64,000 nucleotides of DNA, taken from Planctomycetia bacterium. Lineage in GTDB: Bacteria; Planctomycetota; Brocadiia; Brocadiales; Brocadiaceae. Position 1 is the stretch's first letter. Every line of letters begins with the position of its first letter. The position numbers and the translations under genes are program-made. Location: the NCBI GenBank assembly GCA_015075005.1, contig JABTVC010000002.1, positions 124,001 to 188,000 of the forward strand. Reading direction: 5' to 3'. This document shows positions 17,734 through 25,172 of the stretch, in pieces. The notes below the pieces were generated by a model. That model ran no database searches, was not told the DNA's origin, and saw only the letters and a program-made list of their open reading frames with translations.

Positions 17734-19383
17734 TTATTCCGCCAGGCAATTTTCACCCTCATGCATACACTTAGACTTATCTACATCGCCGGGCTTTCTC
17801 TTCCAGCCCAAAAGCAGATCCGTATACTCGCCGTGTTTCCAGAAGTCGTATGCCTTATGCTGTATTCCCACCTTATCCTCAAGCGCCTTGATTCGTCTCA
17901 GGCGGCTCGCCTCACCCTTAATCTGGATAAGCCAACGGTCTTGCAGGAAGGCGCCCTTCCCATAGGTAGCACCATACATCGCCCCATGGGCCATGGCCTT
18001 GTATACGGCATTGGTTATATAGACCAGCATCTCAAAAGATGTACGTTCCAAGTCGGAAACGTTATACATCCTGCCCTCGCCACCAAGCAAGCTAAAGGTA
18101 TAGTGCCCTGCGTAGTCAGGAGCCAGGTCGCTTGGCATGGGATCCAACATACCATCATTGTAAAGATCGACTACGATTTTCATGGCCTCGCGCCACTTGG
18201 TAAAGCTGATCTTTACGGCCTCATCCATAGCTTCAAACTGGTCTGTTGCAAATCTGGGCGAATGGCAACCCTTGCATGTATTAATCCAATTCTGCCTGGC
18301 TTCCTTAAATTTAGGCGCCCCCCGGTCTACGAGAGACGTACCCATATGGCTATTAATCGTCGACGCTTTTTGTGCATTATGTTCACCATCTTTCATATGA
18401 CAATATGCACAGGTCGGGGTTTTATAATTTGCCGGCTTCAAAGGTTTAGTCCAATCCCACGTATGTTGCTCTGATTCATAGATCATTCCATGATAGGATT
18501 CCTTGTACATCTCATATTCATAGTGGTCGAGCCCCATGTGGCAGATACCACAGTTATTTGGTTTTCTCGCCTCTGCCAGGGAGAAGTCGTGCCTTGTATG
18601 GCACCCATCACACCTGTTTTCGGCTATGCCGTGGCATGTGGCACAGGCTGTTACCTCTGCAGCCGGCTTTGCTATTTGCCAGGGGGCTTCTATTACGCTT
18701 AAATGGAATGCATGCGTGTGCGAGCCTATCGAGCCGGCACGGTGGCCTCCCTGTTGTTCGGGATGACACTCTCCACAGTGCTTCCAGGAAGGCATGTAGA
18801 GCTGCTGGTGATTATTTCCATGGCACTTGTCGCACCCGACAACACCTTTTTCCGTGGATGAGTGTTTGCTCTTTTTCCATTGTGCAACAATACCAGGCGT
18901 CTGCACCGTATGACACATAACACACTCTTCGTGCTTAAACTCTCCGGAAACGTTCATGTTTGGTGTATAATAGTGATCAGGATCATACCATCTCATAAGA
19001 GGCAAAAACCCAAACAGTTTCCCAAATTTCCCCTCTCCCGGCAATAGCTCTTTCGGAGCTGTATAGCTTGCCGTTAAACCACCGTGATACAGGTCGCCGG
19101 AATTGTCAGCACCCATCTTTTCCCCTGTTATCTCAGAAATAATTTGCTGAATGGTCCTCTTGTCTTTTGGATGAGACGCTAATTCTTCCTCTTTTACCGG
19201 ACAAGGGGCTTTTGTTTCTTTTTGTACTTCAGGAACAGAAGCCATTGGCTTCGCCTTTTCTTCTTCCGGCTTGACAGCAACAACTTCGGCCTTTTTAATA
19301 CTCGCCTGTTCGCAACCAAGCTGGATACAGCCAAACAGGGCGAACATACCCACAGAGATCGCTAGTTTTACCCCCTTGCTCAT
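17734..19383 (-). CDS. Octaheme hydroxylamine oxidoreductase-like lipoprotein
   Basis: An exported multiheme cytochrome of 549 residues with eight CXXCH motifs (first Cys near 154, 184, 203, 247, 258, 278, 325 and 370). This is the number and clustering of the HAO family, which oxidises hydroxylamine or hydrazine or, in reverse-acting members, reduces nitrite. The N-terminus is a lipoprotein-type signal (FALFGC, Cys19; alternative Cys24) and a Lys/Glu-rich linker, so the protein is probably membrane anchored. The helical C-terminal region (MYNVSDLERTSFEML near 439) is where HAOs carry the tyrosine that cross-links the P460 heme. Whether Tyr440 is that residue needs alignment. Strong AAGGAGG site. 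Anammox genomes carry many HAO paralogues; I do not assign a specific one. Confidence 0.9.
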   Translation of the reverse strand: MSKGVKLAISVGMFALFGCIQLGCEQASIKKAEVVAVKPEEEKAKPMASVPEVQKETKAPCPVKEEELASHPKDKRTIQQIISEITGEKMGADNSGDLYHGGLTASYTAPKELLPGEGKFGKLFGFLPLMRWYDPDHYYTPNMNVSGEFKHEECVMCHTVQTPGIVAQWKKSKHSSTEKGVVGCDKCHGNNHQQLYMPSWKHCGECHPEQQGGHRAGSIGSHTHAFHLSVIEAPWQIAKPAAEVTACATCHGIAENRCDGCHTRHDFSLAEARKPNNCGICHMGLDHYEYEMYKESYHGMIYESEQHTWDWTKPLKPANYKTPTCAYCHMKDGEHNAQKASTINSHMGTSLVDRGAPKFKEARQNWINTCKGCHSPRFATDQFEAMDEAVKISFTKWREAMKIVVDLYNDGMLDPMPSDLAPDYAGHYTFSLLGGEGRMYNVSDLERTSFEMLVYITNAVYKAMAHGAMYGATYGKGAFLQDRWLIQIKGEASRLRRIKALEDKVGIQHKAYDFWKHGEYTDLLLGWKRKPGDVDKSKCMHEGENCLAE

Positions 19384-19465
19384 ACCCTTTCCTCCTTTTC
19401 TTCAACCATGTTCAATGAAAATAAACAGCACATTCAAAATCTACAGAACAATCCGTATCGGCACG

Positions 19466-19702
19466 TTATTTTTTTGTTATTTCTACCTTCCACATTTCCG
19501 GTCCTTGTTCCACGTATTTCCACTCCAATTGGCCACTCCGTTCCGCATCCAGCTGGTATTTTAAGGGTTTCGGATCATGATCATTTATCAGGACCATCAT
19601 GTCTCCTTTTTTCAGGCCATCAAAGGTATTAAATATCTTTGGGTGCCTTTCCCTGGGCACAATGTTTCTAACATCCAGTATAACTGGTGGTGTCTTATCC
19701 AT
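19466..19702 (-). CDS. DUF2249-type small protein
   Basis: Seventy-eight residues, beginning at the ATG preceded by GGAAGGAG (an upstream ATG would place that site inside the gene). The pattern VILDVRNIVPRERHPKIF, then FDGLKKGDMMVLINDHDPKPL and LEWKYVEQGP is typical of the DUF2249 family (Pfam PF10006). These sulfur-carrier-like small proteins are often encoded near hemerythrin, DUF1858 or nitrogen-oxide genes. No metal site is evident apart from the conserved DHDP. It belongs with the octaheme, cupin and DUF1858 genes on the same strand. Confidence 0.8.
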   Translation of the reverse strand: MDKTPPVILDVRNIVPRERHPKIFNTFDGLKKGDMMVLINDHDPKPLKYQLDAERSGQLEWKYVEQGPEMWKVEITKK

Positions 19703-19741
19703 GCTTACTCCTTCCATTCAAAATTTTCAATACCAAAATAC

Positions 19742-19811
19742 AAAGGCCACAGAGAGATTAAAGAAATTTTCACGTAAGCAAAAAACTTTTAAGCATTTCT
19801 CTGTGGCCTTT
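19742..19811 (-). terminator. Inverted repeat downstream of the cupin gene
   Basis: AAAGGCCACAGAGA (19742-19755) is the exact complement of 19798-19811, with a 42-base loop. It lies just after the cupin gene in the direction of transcription and is followed by a T-containing tract. The CCACAGAG core also resembles dispersed intergenic repeats, so terminator or repeat are both possible. Confidence 0.5.
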
Positions 19812-19833
19812 CTGATTTTCAATTCCCATTCAT

Positions 19834-20136
19834 TTACCCCACGCTAATGGCCAGAACAACCATTCTTTCCACACATTTCATCCCCCTGGACGATCCCTCT
19901 GGTGCAATAATGATTGTATCCTTTTCCATATCAATCGTTTGATTATCGAGCGTAAAGATACCCTTCCCTTCTTTCACATAGAATATACCAACGCTAGCCC
20001 CCCCATGAGAAGGAATTTCCTGCCCAGGTTCCATACAAATAAGGGGCATCTTCACCTTTGGTGAAGCGTAAAGAATGTTTGGAATAAAGTGCTCCTTATT
20101 GAATTTTATCTTTTCTTTTAAACGTATCGGTTCCAA
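19834..20136 (-). CDS. Small cupin-domain protein
   Basis: A single-domain cupin of 100 residues: PGQEIPSHGGASVGIFYVKEG near 38-58, then DTIIIAPEGSSRG near 80. The usual metal-binding HxH is reduced to one His (SHGG), so metal binding is uncertain. It is separated by two bases from the DUF1858 gene upstream, so they are co-transcribed. Cupin and DUF1858 pairs recur in anaerobes that handle nitrogen oxides. No specific substrate can be named. Confidence 0.82.
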   Translation of the reverse strand: MEPIRLKEKIKFNKEHFIPNILYASPKVKMPLICMEPGQEIPSHGGASVGIFYVKEGKGIFTLDNQTIDMEKDTIIIAPEGSSRGMKCVERMVVLAISVG

Positions 20137-20138
20137 AT

Positions 20139-20366
20139 TTATTTCTTAACCTCCTCCTGTTTTGCTGATTCGTTTAATTCTCTTACAAATTTATCAACAT
20201 CAGTGTTATGCATCATACAAGCAAGATTTATATCCTCGGTACCAAAGGAAGGACAATCGAAACACCCTTTGCCAAAATACTTTGTGAAAACCGCTTTTGT
20301 TGCGGGATACTTCTTCGTCACTTCGCCCGTGCTCATTTTCTTTGTGATAAGAATTTCACTTCCCAT
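20139..20366 (-). CDS. DUF1858 domain protein
   Basis: Seventy-five residues with STGEVTKKYPATKAVFTKYF followed by GCFDCPSFGTEDINLAC, the C-x2-C arrangement of the DUF1858 fold. That fold also occurs fused to hybrid-cluster proteins and YtfE-like di-iron proteins, and is thought to act in thiol or nitrogen-oxide related redox chemistry. It overlaps no gene and is spaced two bases from the cupin gene. A Shine-Dalgarno site (AGGAGGAG on the coding strand) lies just upstream. Confidence 0.85.
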   Translation of the reverse strand: MGSEILITKKMSTGEVTKKYPATKAVFTKYFGKGCFDCPSFGTEDINLACMMHNTDVDKFVRELNESAKQEEVKK

Positions 20367-20489
20367 ATTTCTCCTCCTATAACGATAAAGGGACGCTGAA
20401 ATAATAAAATACTTACGGATATCTGTTTGCTCTTTATATTCCGTAGCCCGGTACCCCTCATGATATTGTAAACATTCCCATTCACGGAA

Positions 20490-21731
20490 CTAGCTTACGC
20501 CGGCAAGGGTGTTTTCCTGATCTACAAGTTCAATAGGTGAAATGTCTTCTATCCTTACTGGCAGCCGAACGTTTTTCGGGAGTGGATCAATATACTTTTT
20601 CCGGTATGCCTTGCTCTGCATGCGGCACGTGGGATATCTCTTGCTAAAATCTGGATGCGTCACCATCTTCTTCCATATTTCCTGAATAGACATCTCGCGT
20701 ACATTCCCGAAGTTGATTGGGTTAAAATCACAAGGATTAATATCTCCGTATGCAGTCATATAGAATTGAGACTGAGCACCGTAACAACCCACCCCCCGTG
20801 GCGAATTGATGATTGACATACAATTTATTCCCATAGGATGATCCATCTCATGGTACTTTTTTGTTAGTGCAATCAATTGTTTCCGATCTTCCGCTGTTAA
20901 TATTTTTGATGTATCTTTTAAGAATCGGCCAGATGGTATACAATCAAAGATCGTTACCTCAGAAAACCCTTGTTCCTGGGCAATCTTCAAGAGCTTTTCA
21001 ACCTTTCCCGTTTTGATACTCTCGCTGGTTGCATACGTGGAAATTCCCGTCAGAATACCGGCATTTCTGCAACGTTCTGCCCCTTCAAACGCCTTTTGAT
21101 AACACCCCGGCACAGCCCTGAACTCATTGTGCAGTTCCGGTTCACTGCTATCGATAGAGATATTTAAGGAAAACAATCCTGCCTTCGCAAGTTTTCTGAC
21201 GTTTTCTTCTGTAAGGAGCAGTCCATTCGTAAATATCATAGAGATCGCCTTGGTTTTATCCACATACTGAATGAGATCGCAAAGGTCTTCCCGAATCAGC
21301 GGCTCCCCTCCCACATAAATAATAAGGCTTGCCCCAAGATCCATCGCCCCATCCACCACGGTCTTTATTTCCTCTACCGTAAGCTCTTTTTTGGCAGGAT
21401 CAATAAAAGGATCGGCACTACAGTGGATACACTGACACTGGCATTTGTGCGTGATGGCTAAATTAGCTGTAACGGGAAATGCCATCTTATACAGCATCAT
21501 TCGCAGCTTTCTCTCGAGAAATCGCATACCCGCCTGGCTGGGAAATGGCGGATTATAAAGGTTGTAGACGTGCATACCGTTAACTTTAGCAATCACCTTC
21601 AAGGCATTAATCTTCTCAAAAAACTGGTCCACGTAAGATTGCAACATCTTGCCCAGTACTCCTCCGGCATTTCCTACAACCTTACCTTCAACAATCCCGG
21701 CATTAATATGTAAAAAATCAAATGATGTCAT
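20490..21731 (-). CDS. Radical SAM protein with SPASM-like C-terminus
   Basis: A 413-residue radical SAM enzyme. The 4Fe-4S motif is C97-x3-C101-x2-C104 (KCQCQCIHCSADP), followed by GGEPLIREDL (SAM binding) and SISIDSSE-like strands. A C-terminal cysteine set (GCYGAQSQFYMTAYGDINPCDF and YPTCRM) suggests a SPASM or twitch auxiliary cluster, as in peptide- and heme-modifying enzymes such as PqqE and NirJ. The first ~85 residues form an extra N-terminal region I do not recognise. It lies between the Gfo/Idh gene (3-base gap) and DUF1858. The closeness to an HAO-like cytochrome makes a maturation role tempting but unproven. Confidence 0.88.
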   Translation of the reverse strand: MTSFDFLHINAGIVEGKVVGNAGGVLGKMLQSYVDQFFEKINALKVIAKVNGMHVYNLYNPPFPSQAGMRFLERKLRMMLYKMAFPVTANLAITHKCQCQCIHCSADPFIDPAKKELTVEEIKTVVDGAMDLGASLIIYVGGEPLIREDLCDLIQYVDKTKAISMIFTNGLLLTEENVRKLAKAGLFSLNISIDSSEPELHNEFRAVPGCYQKAFEGAERCRNAGILTGISTYATSESIKTGKVEKLLKIAQEQGFSEVTIFDCIPSGRFLKDTSKILTAEDRKQLIALTKKYHEMDHPMGINCMSIINSPRGVGCYGAQSQFYMTAYGDINPCDFNPINFGNVREMSIQEIWKKMVTHPDFSKRYPTCRMQSKAYRKKYIDPLPKNVRLPVRIEDISPIELVDQENTLAGVS

Positions 21732-21734
21732 AAT

Positions 21735-22763
21735 TTATCCTCCATACCCAGTATTGTGGGCAAATTTGAGATTTTTTTCTATCTCGCATAAAATATCATT
21801 TGCAACCTCAATAGCCTTTAAGCCTTCCTCACCTGAAACAACAGGGTCTTTGTGCTTCACAATACAATCCACAAAAGATTCGAGTTCCTTTTTAAGCGGT
21901 TCATAATTGCCCATCGTTATATGCTCTACCTTTAAGAGATCGCCAAACGCATAACTTTTCAAATCCGCAATCGTCGAAGCATCCATCTCTGCAATATTTA
22001 ATGCCTTCAATGTCAGCTTTGGCGATTTCTTATATATTAATGCATCCCTTTTCTGATAATCAATAGAAATATAAGAATCCTCAGAAAACAACCTCATCTT
22101 ACGCATAGATGTAATTGATACCCGACTTGCGGTTAAGTTTGCCACACAGCCGTTCTGAAATTGAATACGGACATTTGCAATATCCTCTTTGTCTGAAATA
22201 ACATTGACCCCAACGGCGTCGAATTTCTTTACCCTGGAACCCGTTATGTGCAGGACAATATCAATATCATGGATCATTAAATCCAGAACGACTCCAATAT
22301 CCGCAGAACGAAAAGTAAACGGGCTTAAACGATGACATTCTATAAACCTGGGATTTATTGAAAGTTTTTTAATTGCATCTATCGCAGGATTAAAACGCTC
22401 AATGTATCCTGCCTGAAGCACGACCCTTTTTGCCTTGCTAATATCTATTAATTCTCTCGCCTCTGACACTGTCCCTGTCATGGGTTTTTCGATCATGACG
22501 TGAACTCCATTCAGAAGGAATTCTTTGGCTATAAGGTAATGCGATTTTGTAGGCACCGCAATGCTAACCGCTTCAACTTTGCCTATCGCCTCCTTATAAT
22601 TTGAAAAGCATTGCGTGTTGTATTGCTGAGAGATCTTTTCTGCCTGTTCATGCTGTATATCAACTACCCCAACCAACTCTACTCCTGGCAATTCAGTGTA
22701 GACCCTCGCGTGCTCCTTCCCCAGATGACCAACACCAATCACAGCAACCCTTAAGTTAGACAT
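21735..22763 (-). CDS. Gfo/Idh/MocA-family NAD-dependent oxidoreductase, lpxA-linked
   Basis: A Rossmann-fold dehydrogenase of 342 residues: nucleotide site VAVIGVGHLGKEHARVY at the N-terminus, the EKPMTGTVSEA motif near 97 and the catalytic-region Lys, followed by the GFO_IDH C-terminal sheet. The start at 22763 leaves only two bases after lpxA. In Acidithiobacillus and others a Gfo/Idh enzyme next to lpxA (GnnA) oxidises UDP-GlcNAc at C3 so that a 3-amino sugar, and hence amide-linked lipid A, can be made. The position here fits that role, but the partner aminotransferase (GnnB) is not in the window. Confidence 0.85.
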   Translation of the reverse strand: MSNLRVAVIGVGHLGKEHARVYTELPGVELVGVVDIQHEQAEKISQQYNTQCFSNYKEAIGKVEAVSIAVPTKSHYLIAKEFLLNGVHVMIEKPMTGTVSEARELIDISKAKRVVLQAGYIERFNPAIDAIKKLSINPRFIECHRLSPFTFRSADIGVVLDLMIHDIDIVLHITGSRVKKFDAVGVNVISDKEDIANVRIQFQNGCVANLTASRVSITSMRKMRLFSEDSYISIDYQKRDALIYKKSPKLTLKALNIAEMDASTIADLKSYAFGDLLKVEHITMGNYEPLKKELESFVDCIVKHKDPVVSGEEGLKAIEVANDILCEIEKNLKFAHNTGYGG

Positions 22764-22765
22764 AT

Positions 22766-23584
22766 TTACTTTGCCGCCACTGTCGAGCAACGAAAAGACT
22801 CCCGATACCTTCCGAATTTACCCTTATCAATGTTCCTCAGAAAAGCGATCAGATACTTCACCTCCGGCGAACTGGCTTCCTTCCTTTCCATTTCTTCCAC
22901 TATCTTGCTCTTATTCAATTCGCCAGAACGAAAAAGTTTCCGAAATGCCTCTTTAATTTCGTCAATTTGTGCTTTTGAAAAACCTTCCCTCTCTAATCCA
23001 ACGACATTTACCTGTCGTAGCTTTGCAGGATGACCTTCGATAATTACATACGGTGGAACATCCTGAACAATCCGGGTATGACCTCCCACATAGGCGTATC
23101 GCCCAATAGTAACGAAGGGTTGTATACCAACGAGTCCCATCAACTTCGCACCCCGCTCTACCACAACATGTCCACCCAGTAACACCCCATTTGCCAAAAG
23201 GACATTGTCCTCTATGATGCAATCATGGGCAATATGACAACATGCCATAAAAAAATTGTTATCACCGATTACCGTCTTTTCTCCACCGCCTGCCGTACCG
23301 ATATTAATGGTTACACCTTCTCGCACCACATTATTATCTCCCATTACCAGGAATGTACGCTCACCACGATATTTGAGGTCCTGAGGTTCTGCGCCCAAAA
23401 CAGCGTTGGGATGGATAACATTACTTCTCCCCAGCATCGTATTTCCTACCACAGTAACGTTGTTCATAACAACAGTTCCCTCTCCAATCGCAACATCTTT
23501 CCCGATTACAGAAAAAGGACCAACTTCAACGTCTTTACCTAAAACAGCATTGGGGTGTACAATAGCTGATTTATGAATTTTCAT
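22766..23584 (-). CDS. lpxA: UDP-N-acetylglucosamine acyltransferase (LpxA)
   Basis: First acyltransferase of lipid A synthesis, a cytoplasmic trimer of left-handed beta-helix subunits. The 272 residues show hexapeptide repeats through residue ~190 (AIVHPNAVLGKDVEVGPF) and the catalytic His within CCHIAHDCIIEDN near 120. The C-terminal helical domain follows. ATG 23584 is chosen because it is preceded by AAGGTAAG and lines up with the family; an ATG 75 bases upstream would overlap lpxC. It lies 71 bases after lpxC, which encodes the next enzyme of the pathway. Confidence 0.95.
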   Translation of the reverse strand: MKIHKSAIVHPNAVLGKDVEVGPFSVIGKDVAIGEGTVVMNNVTVVGNTMLGRSNVIHPNAVLGAEPQDLKYRGERTFLVMGDNNVVREGVTINIGTAGGGEKTVIGDNNFFMACCHIAHDCIIEDNVLLANGVLLGGHVVVERGAKLMGLVGIQPFVTIGRYAYVGGHTRIVQDVPPYVIIEGHPAKLRQVNVVGLEREGFSKAQIDEIKEAFRKLFRSGELNKSKIVEEMERKEASSPEVKYLIAFLRNIDKGKFGRYRESFRCSTVAAK

Positions 23585-23655
23585 CACACTTACCTTTTCT
23601 TTGCATGGTACCCATATTTTTACAACGGTGTCCTTCCTGCTATAATTCATTTGAG

Positions 23656-24513
23656 TCACGCAATATTTGCAATCTTTTCCGCTAGCTGCACATTCAGTGA
23701 ATGCCCGGACATTTTTGCAATGATACGTCCCTGAATCAATACGTTCGCCAGGGAAAGATCGCCTACGATGTCCAAAATTTTATGCCTTACAAGCTCATTG
23801 GGAAATCTTAATTCAGCGGGCTTCATAGAAATTGGTTTTGTTATCTTTCCGTCTTCATGCACAATAATGCTATTATCATCCGTAACCCCTTTTCCTAAAC
23901 CGAGCCTCTTGAACTCTTCAATATAGCTACTAAGACCAAAGGTTCTTGCCGGTGCAATCTCCCTGCAGAAATTTTCTTCCGTAAATTCGACATCATACGT
24001 TTGCTGTTGTGTAAATGCGCCGTGAAAATCCAACGTATACGAAAACATGAGCCCTTTTTCATACGGAACAGCCATAACACTTGCATTTCCATTACTAACT
24101 ATAATGGGCATTTTTACGATAAAAACCTTTTTTTTGCCACCGAGATCAACAATCCCCGCATGCCTGAATATTTCTACAAACAGTTGAGCACTCCCGTCTC
24201 CCGCAGGAACTTCCTGTCCATTTATTTCAATTTCGATATTGTCTATCCCTAACCCTGCCATGGCCGCCATGAGATGCTCCACGCTCTCGATCTCGGCATC
24301 TTCATGCTTCAGCAATATGCGTTTGTAATTACCCGATAAGGCACGAACATGGGCAGGAACCCTCGGCCGGTTCGGCAAATCTACCCGGACAAAAGATATT
24401 CCAGAGTTTAACGGGGCCGGCTTAAAATGAAGACTTACAGTTCCTCCCCTAAACATACCTATGCCAGAGCATCCAATCTCACGCCCAATTGTTTTTTGTG
24501 TGCTGACCACCAA
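23656..24513 (-). CDS. lpxC: UDP-3-O-acyl-N-acetylglucosamine deacetylase (LpxC)
   Basis: Zinc amidase that commits the cell to lipid A synthesis. In its 285 residues the zinc ligands are visible: VEHLMAAMAG (His near 79) and LVRHKILDIVGD (His and Asp near 241-245), with the catalytic GxGHSLN-like end (SGHSLN near 269). The gene is a single deacetylase, not the LpxC-FabZ fusion found in some Bacteroidetes. It directly abuts skp (one-base spacing) and precedes lpxA. Its presence is evidence for a lipopolysaccharide-like outer membrane in this planctomycete. Confidence 0.96.
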   Translation of the reverse strand: MVVSTQKTIGREIGCSGIGMFRGGTVSLHFKPAPLNSGISFVRVDLPNRPRVPAHVRALSGNYKRILLKHEDAEIESVEHLMAAMAGLGIDNIEIEINGQEVPAGDGSAQLFVEIFRHAGIVDLGGKKKVFIVKMPIIVSNGNASVMAVPYEKGLMFSYTLDFHGAFTQQQTYDVEFTEENFCREIAPARTFGLSSYIEEFKRLGLGKGVTDDNSIIVHEDGKITKPISMKPAELRFPNELVRHKILDIVGDLSLANVLIQGRIIAKMSGHSLNVQLAEKIANIA

Positions 24514-25170
24514 CTACTTTCCCTTGCTTCCTTCTGAAAATCTTTTATTCAAATTATCAAGCACCTGACGGGTAATATCGACCGCATCGGAATTATAGAG
24601 GACTGTTTTGATCCCAACCTTAAACTGTAATTCAGAAATTCCACCGCTCTGCAACTCCGGCTCTTCCTTTTTAATAATCAGGTCATATTGCTCACGCTTA
24701 CCTATATCTTCTATTTCTTTGCAGACTTCCGTGTAGAGACTTTCAAAATAATTCTTATACTTTTTCGTAAGGCTCTTTTCTGCATACTTTGCGTAGGATT
24801 CCAGCTCAAAATTCTTTTTTTCAAAGGACTCTTCGTCCTTTTTTCTGGCCTCACTCCCTAAATCCAACAATTGTATCTTCTCGCTGAGGCTGACAAGTTC
24901 TTTCTTTTTATCATTGACAATTTTCTGGTGTTGCTTTTCCTGTTCTTTCAGCTGAGCATCAAACACCTTCCTCTTCTCATACTTTTCAAACACACCATTG
25001 AGATCAACAACACCCACTTTCAGGCCTTTTGAAGACGCAGCAGCCGCTCCCGTTTCTTTGGCCTGTATACTCGGCAGCAAAAACAGGCACACACAGGCAA
25101 AACTCGCTATAAGTAAAAAAACAACCTTTATATTTTGCTCATTCTTCTTATACGTTTTTTCTGATTTCAT
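24514..25170 (-). CDS. skp: Skp/OmpH-family periplasmic chaperone
   Basis: A 218-residue exported protein: hydrophobic signal segment (VFLLIASFACVCLFLLPSIQA), then an OmpH domain starting KVGVVDLNGVFEKYEKRK, and a long charged coiled coil (about residues 75-160) that forms the tentacles of the Skp trimer. It escorts unfolded outer-membrane proteins to the Bam complex. It sits two bases from bamA, the usual gene order. Confidence 0.9.
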   Translation of the reverse strand: MKSEKTYKKNEQNIKVVFLLIASFACVCLFLLPSIQAKETGAAAASSKGLKVGVVDLNGVFEKYEKRKVFDAQLKEQEKQHQKIVNDKKKELVSLSEKIQLLDLGSEARKKDEESFEKKNFELESYAKYAEKSLTKKYKNYFESLYTEVCKEIEDIGKREQYDLIIKKEEPELQSGGISELQFKVGIKTVLYNSDAVDITRQVLDNLNKRFSEGSKGK

Positions 25171-25172
25171 AA

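Noticed and set aside
17716-18474. 252-codon open frame on the + strand
   Set aside because: It lies antisense to the octaheme cytochrome gene, which has clear heme motifs and a ribosome-binding site. The translation shows no domain.
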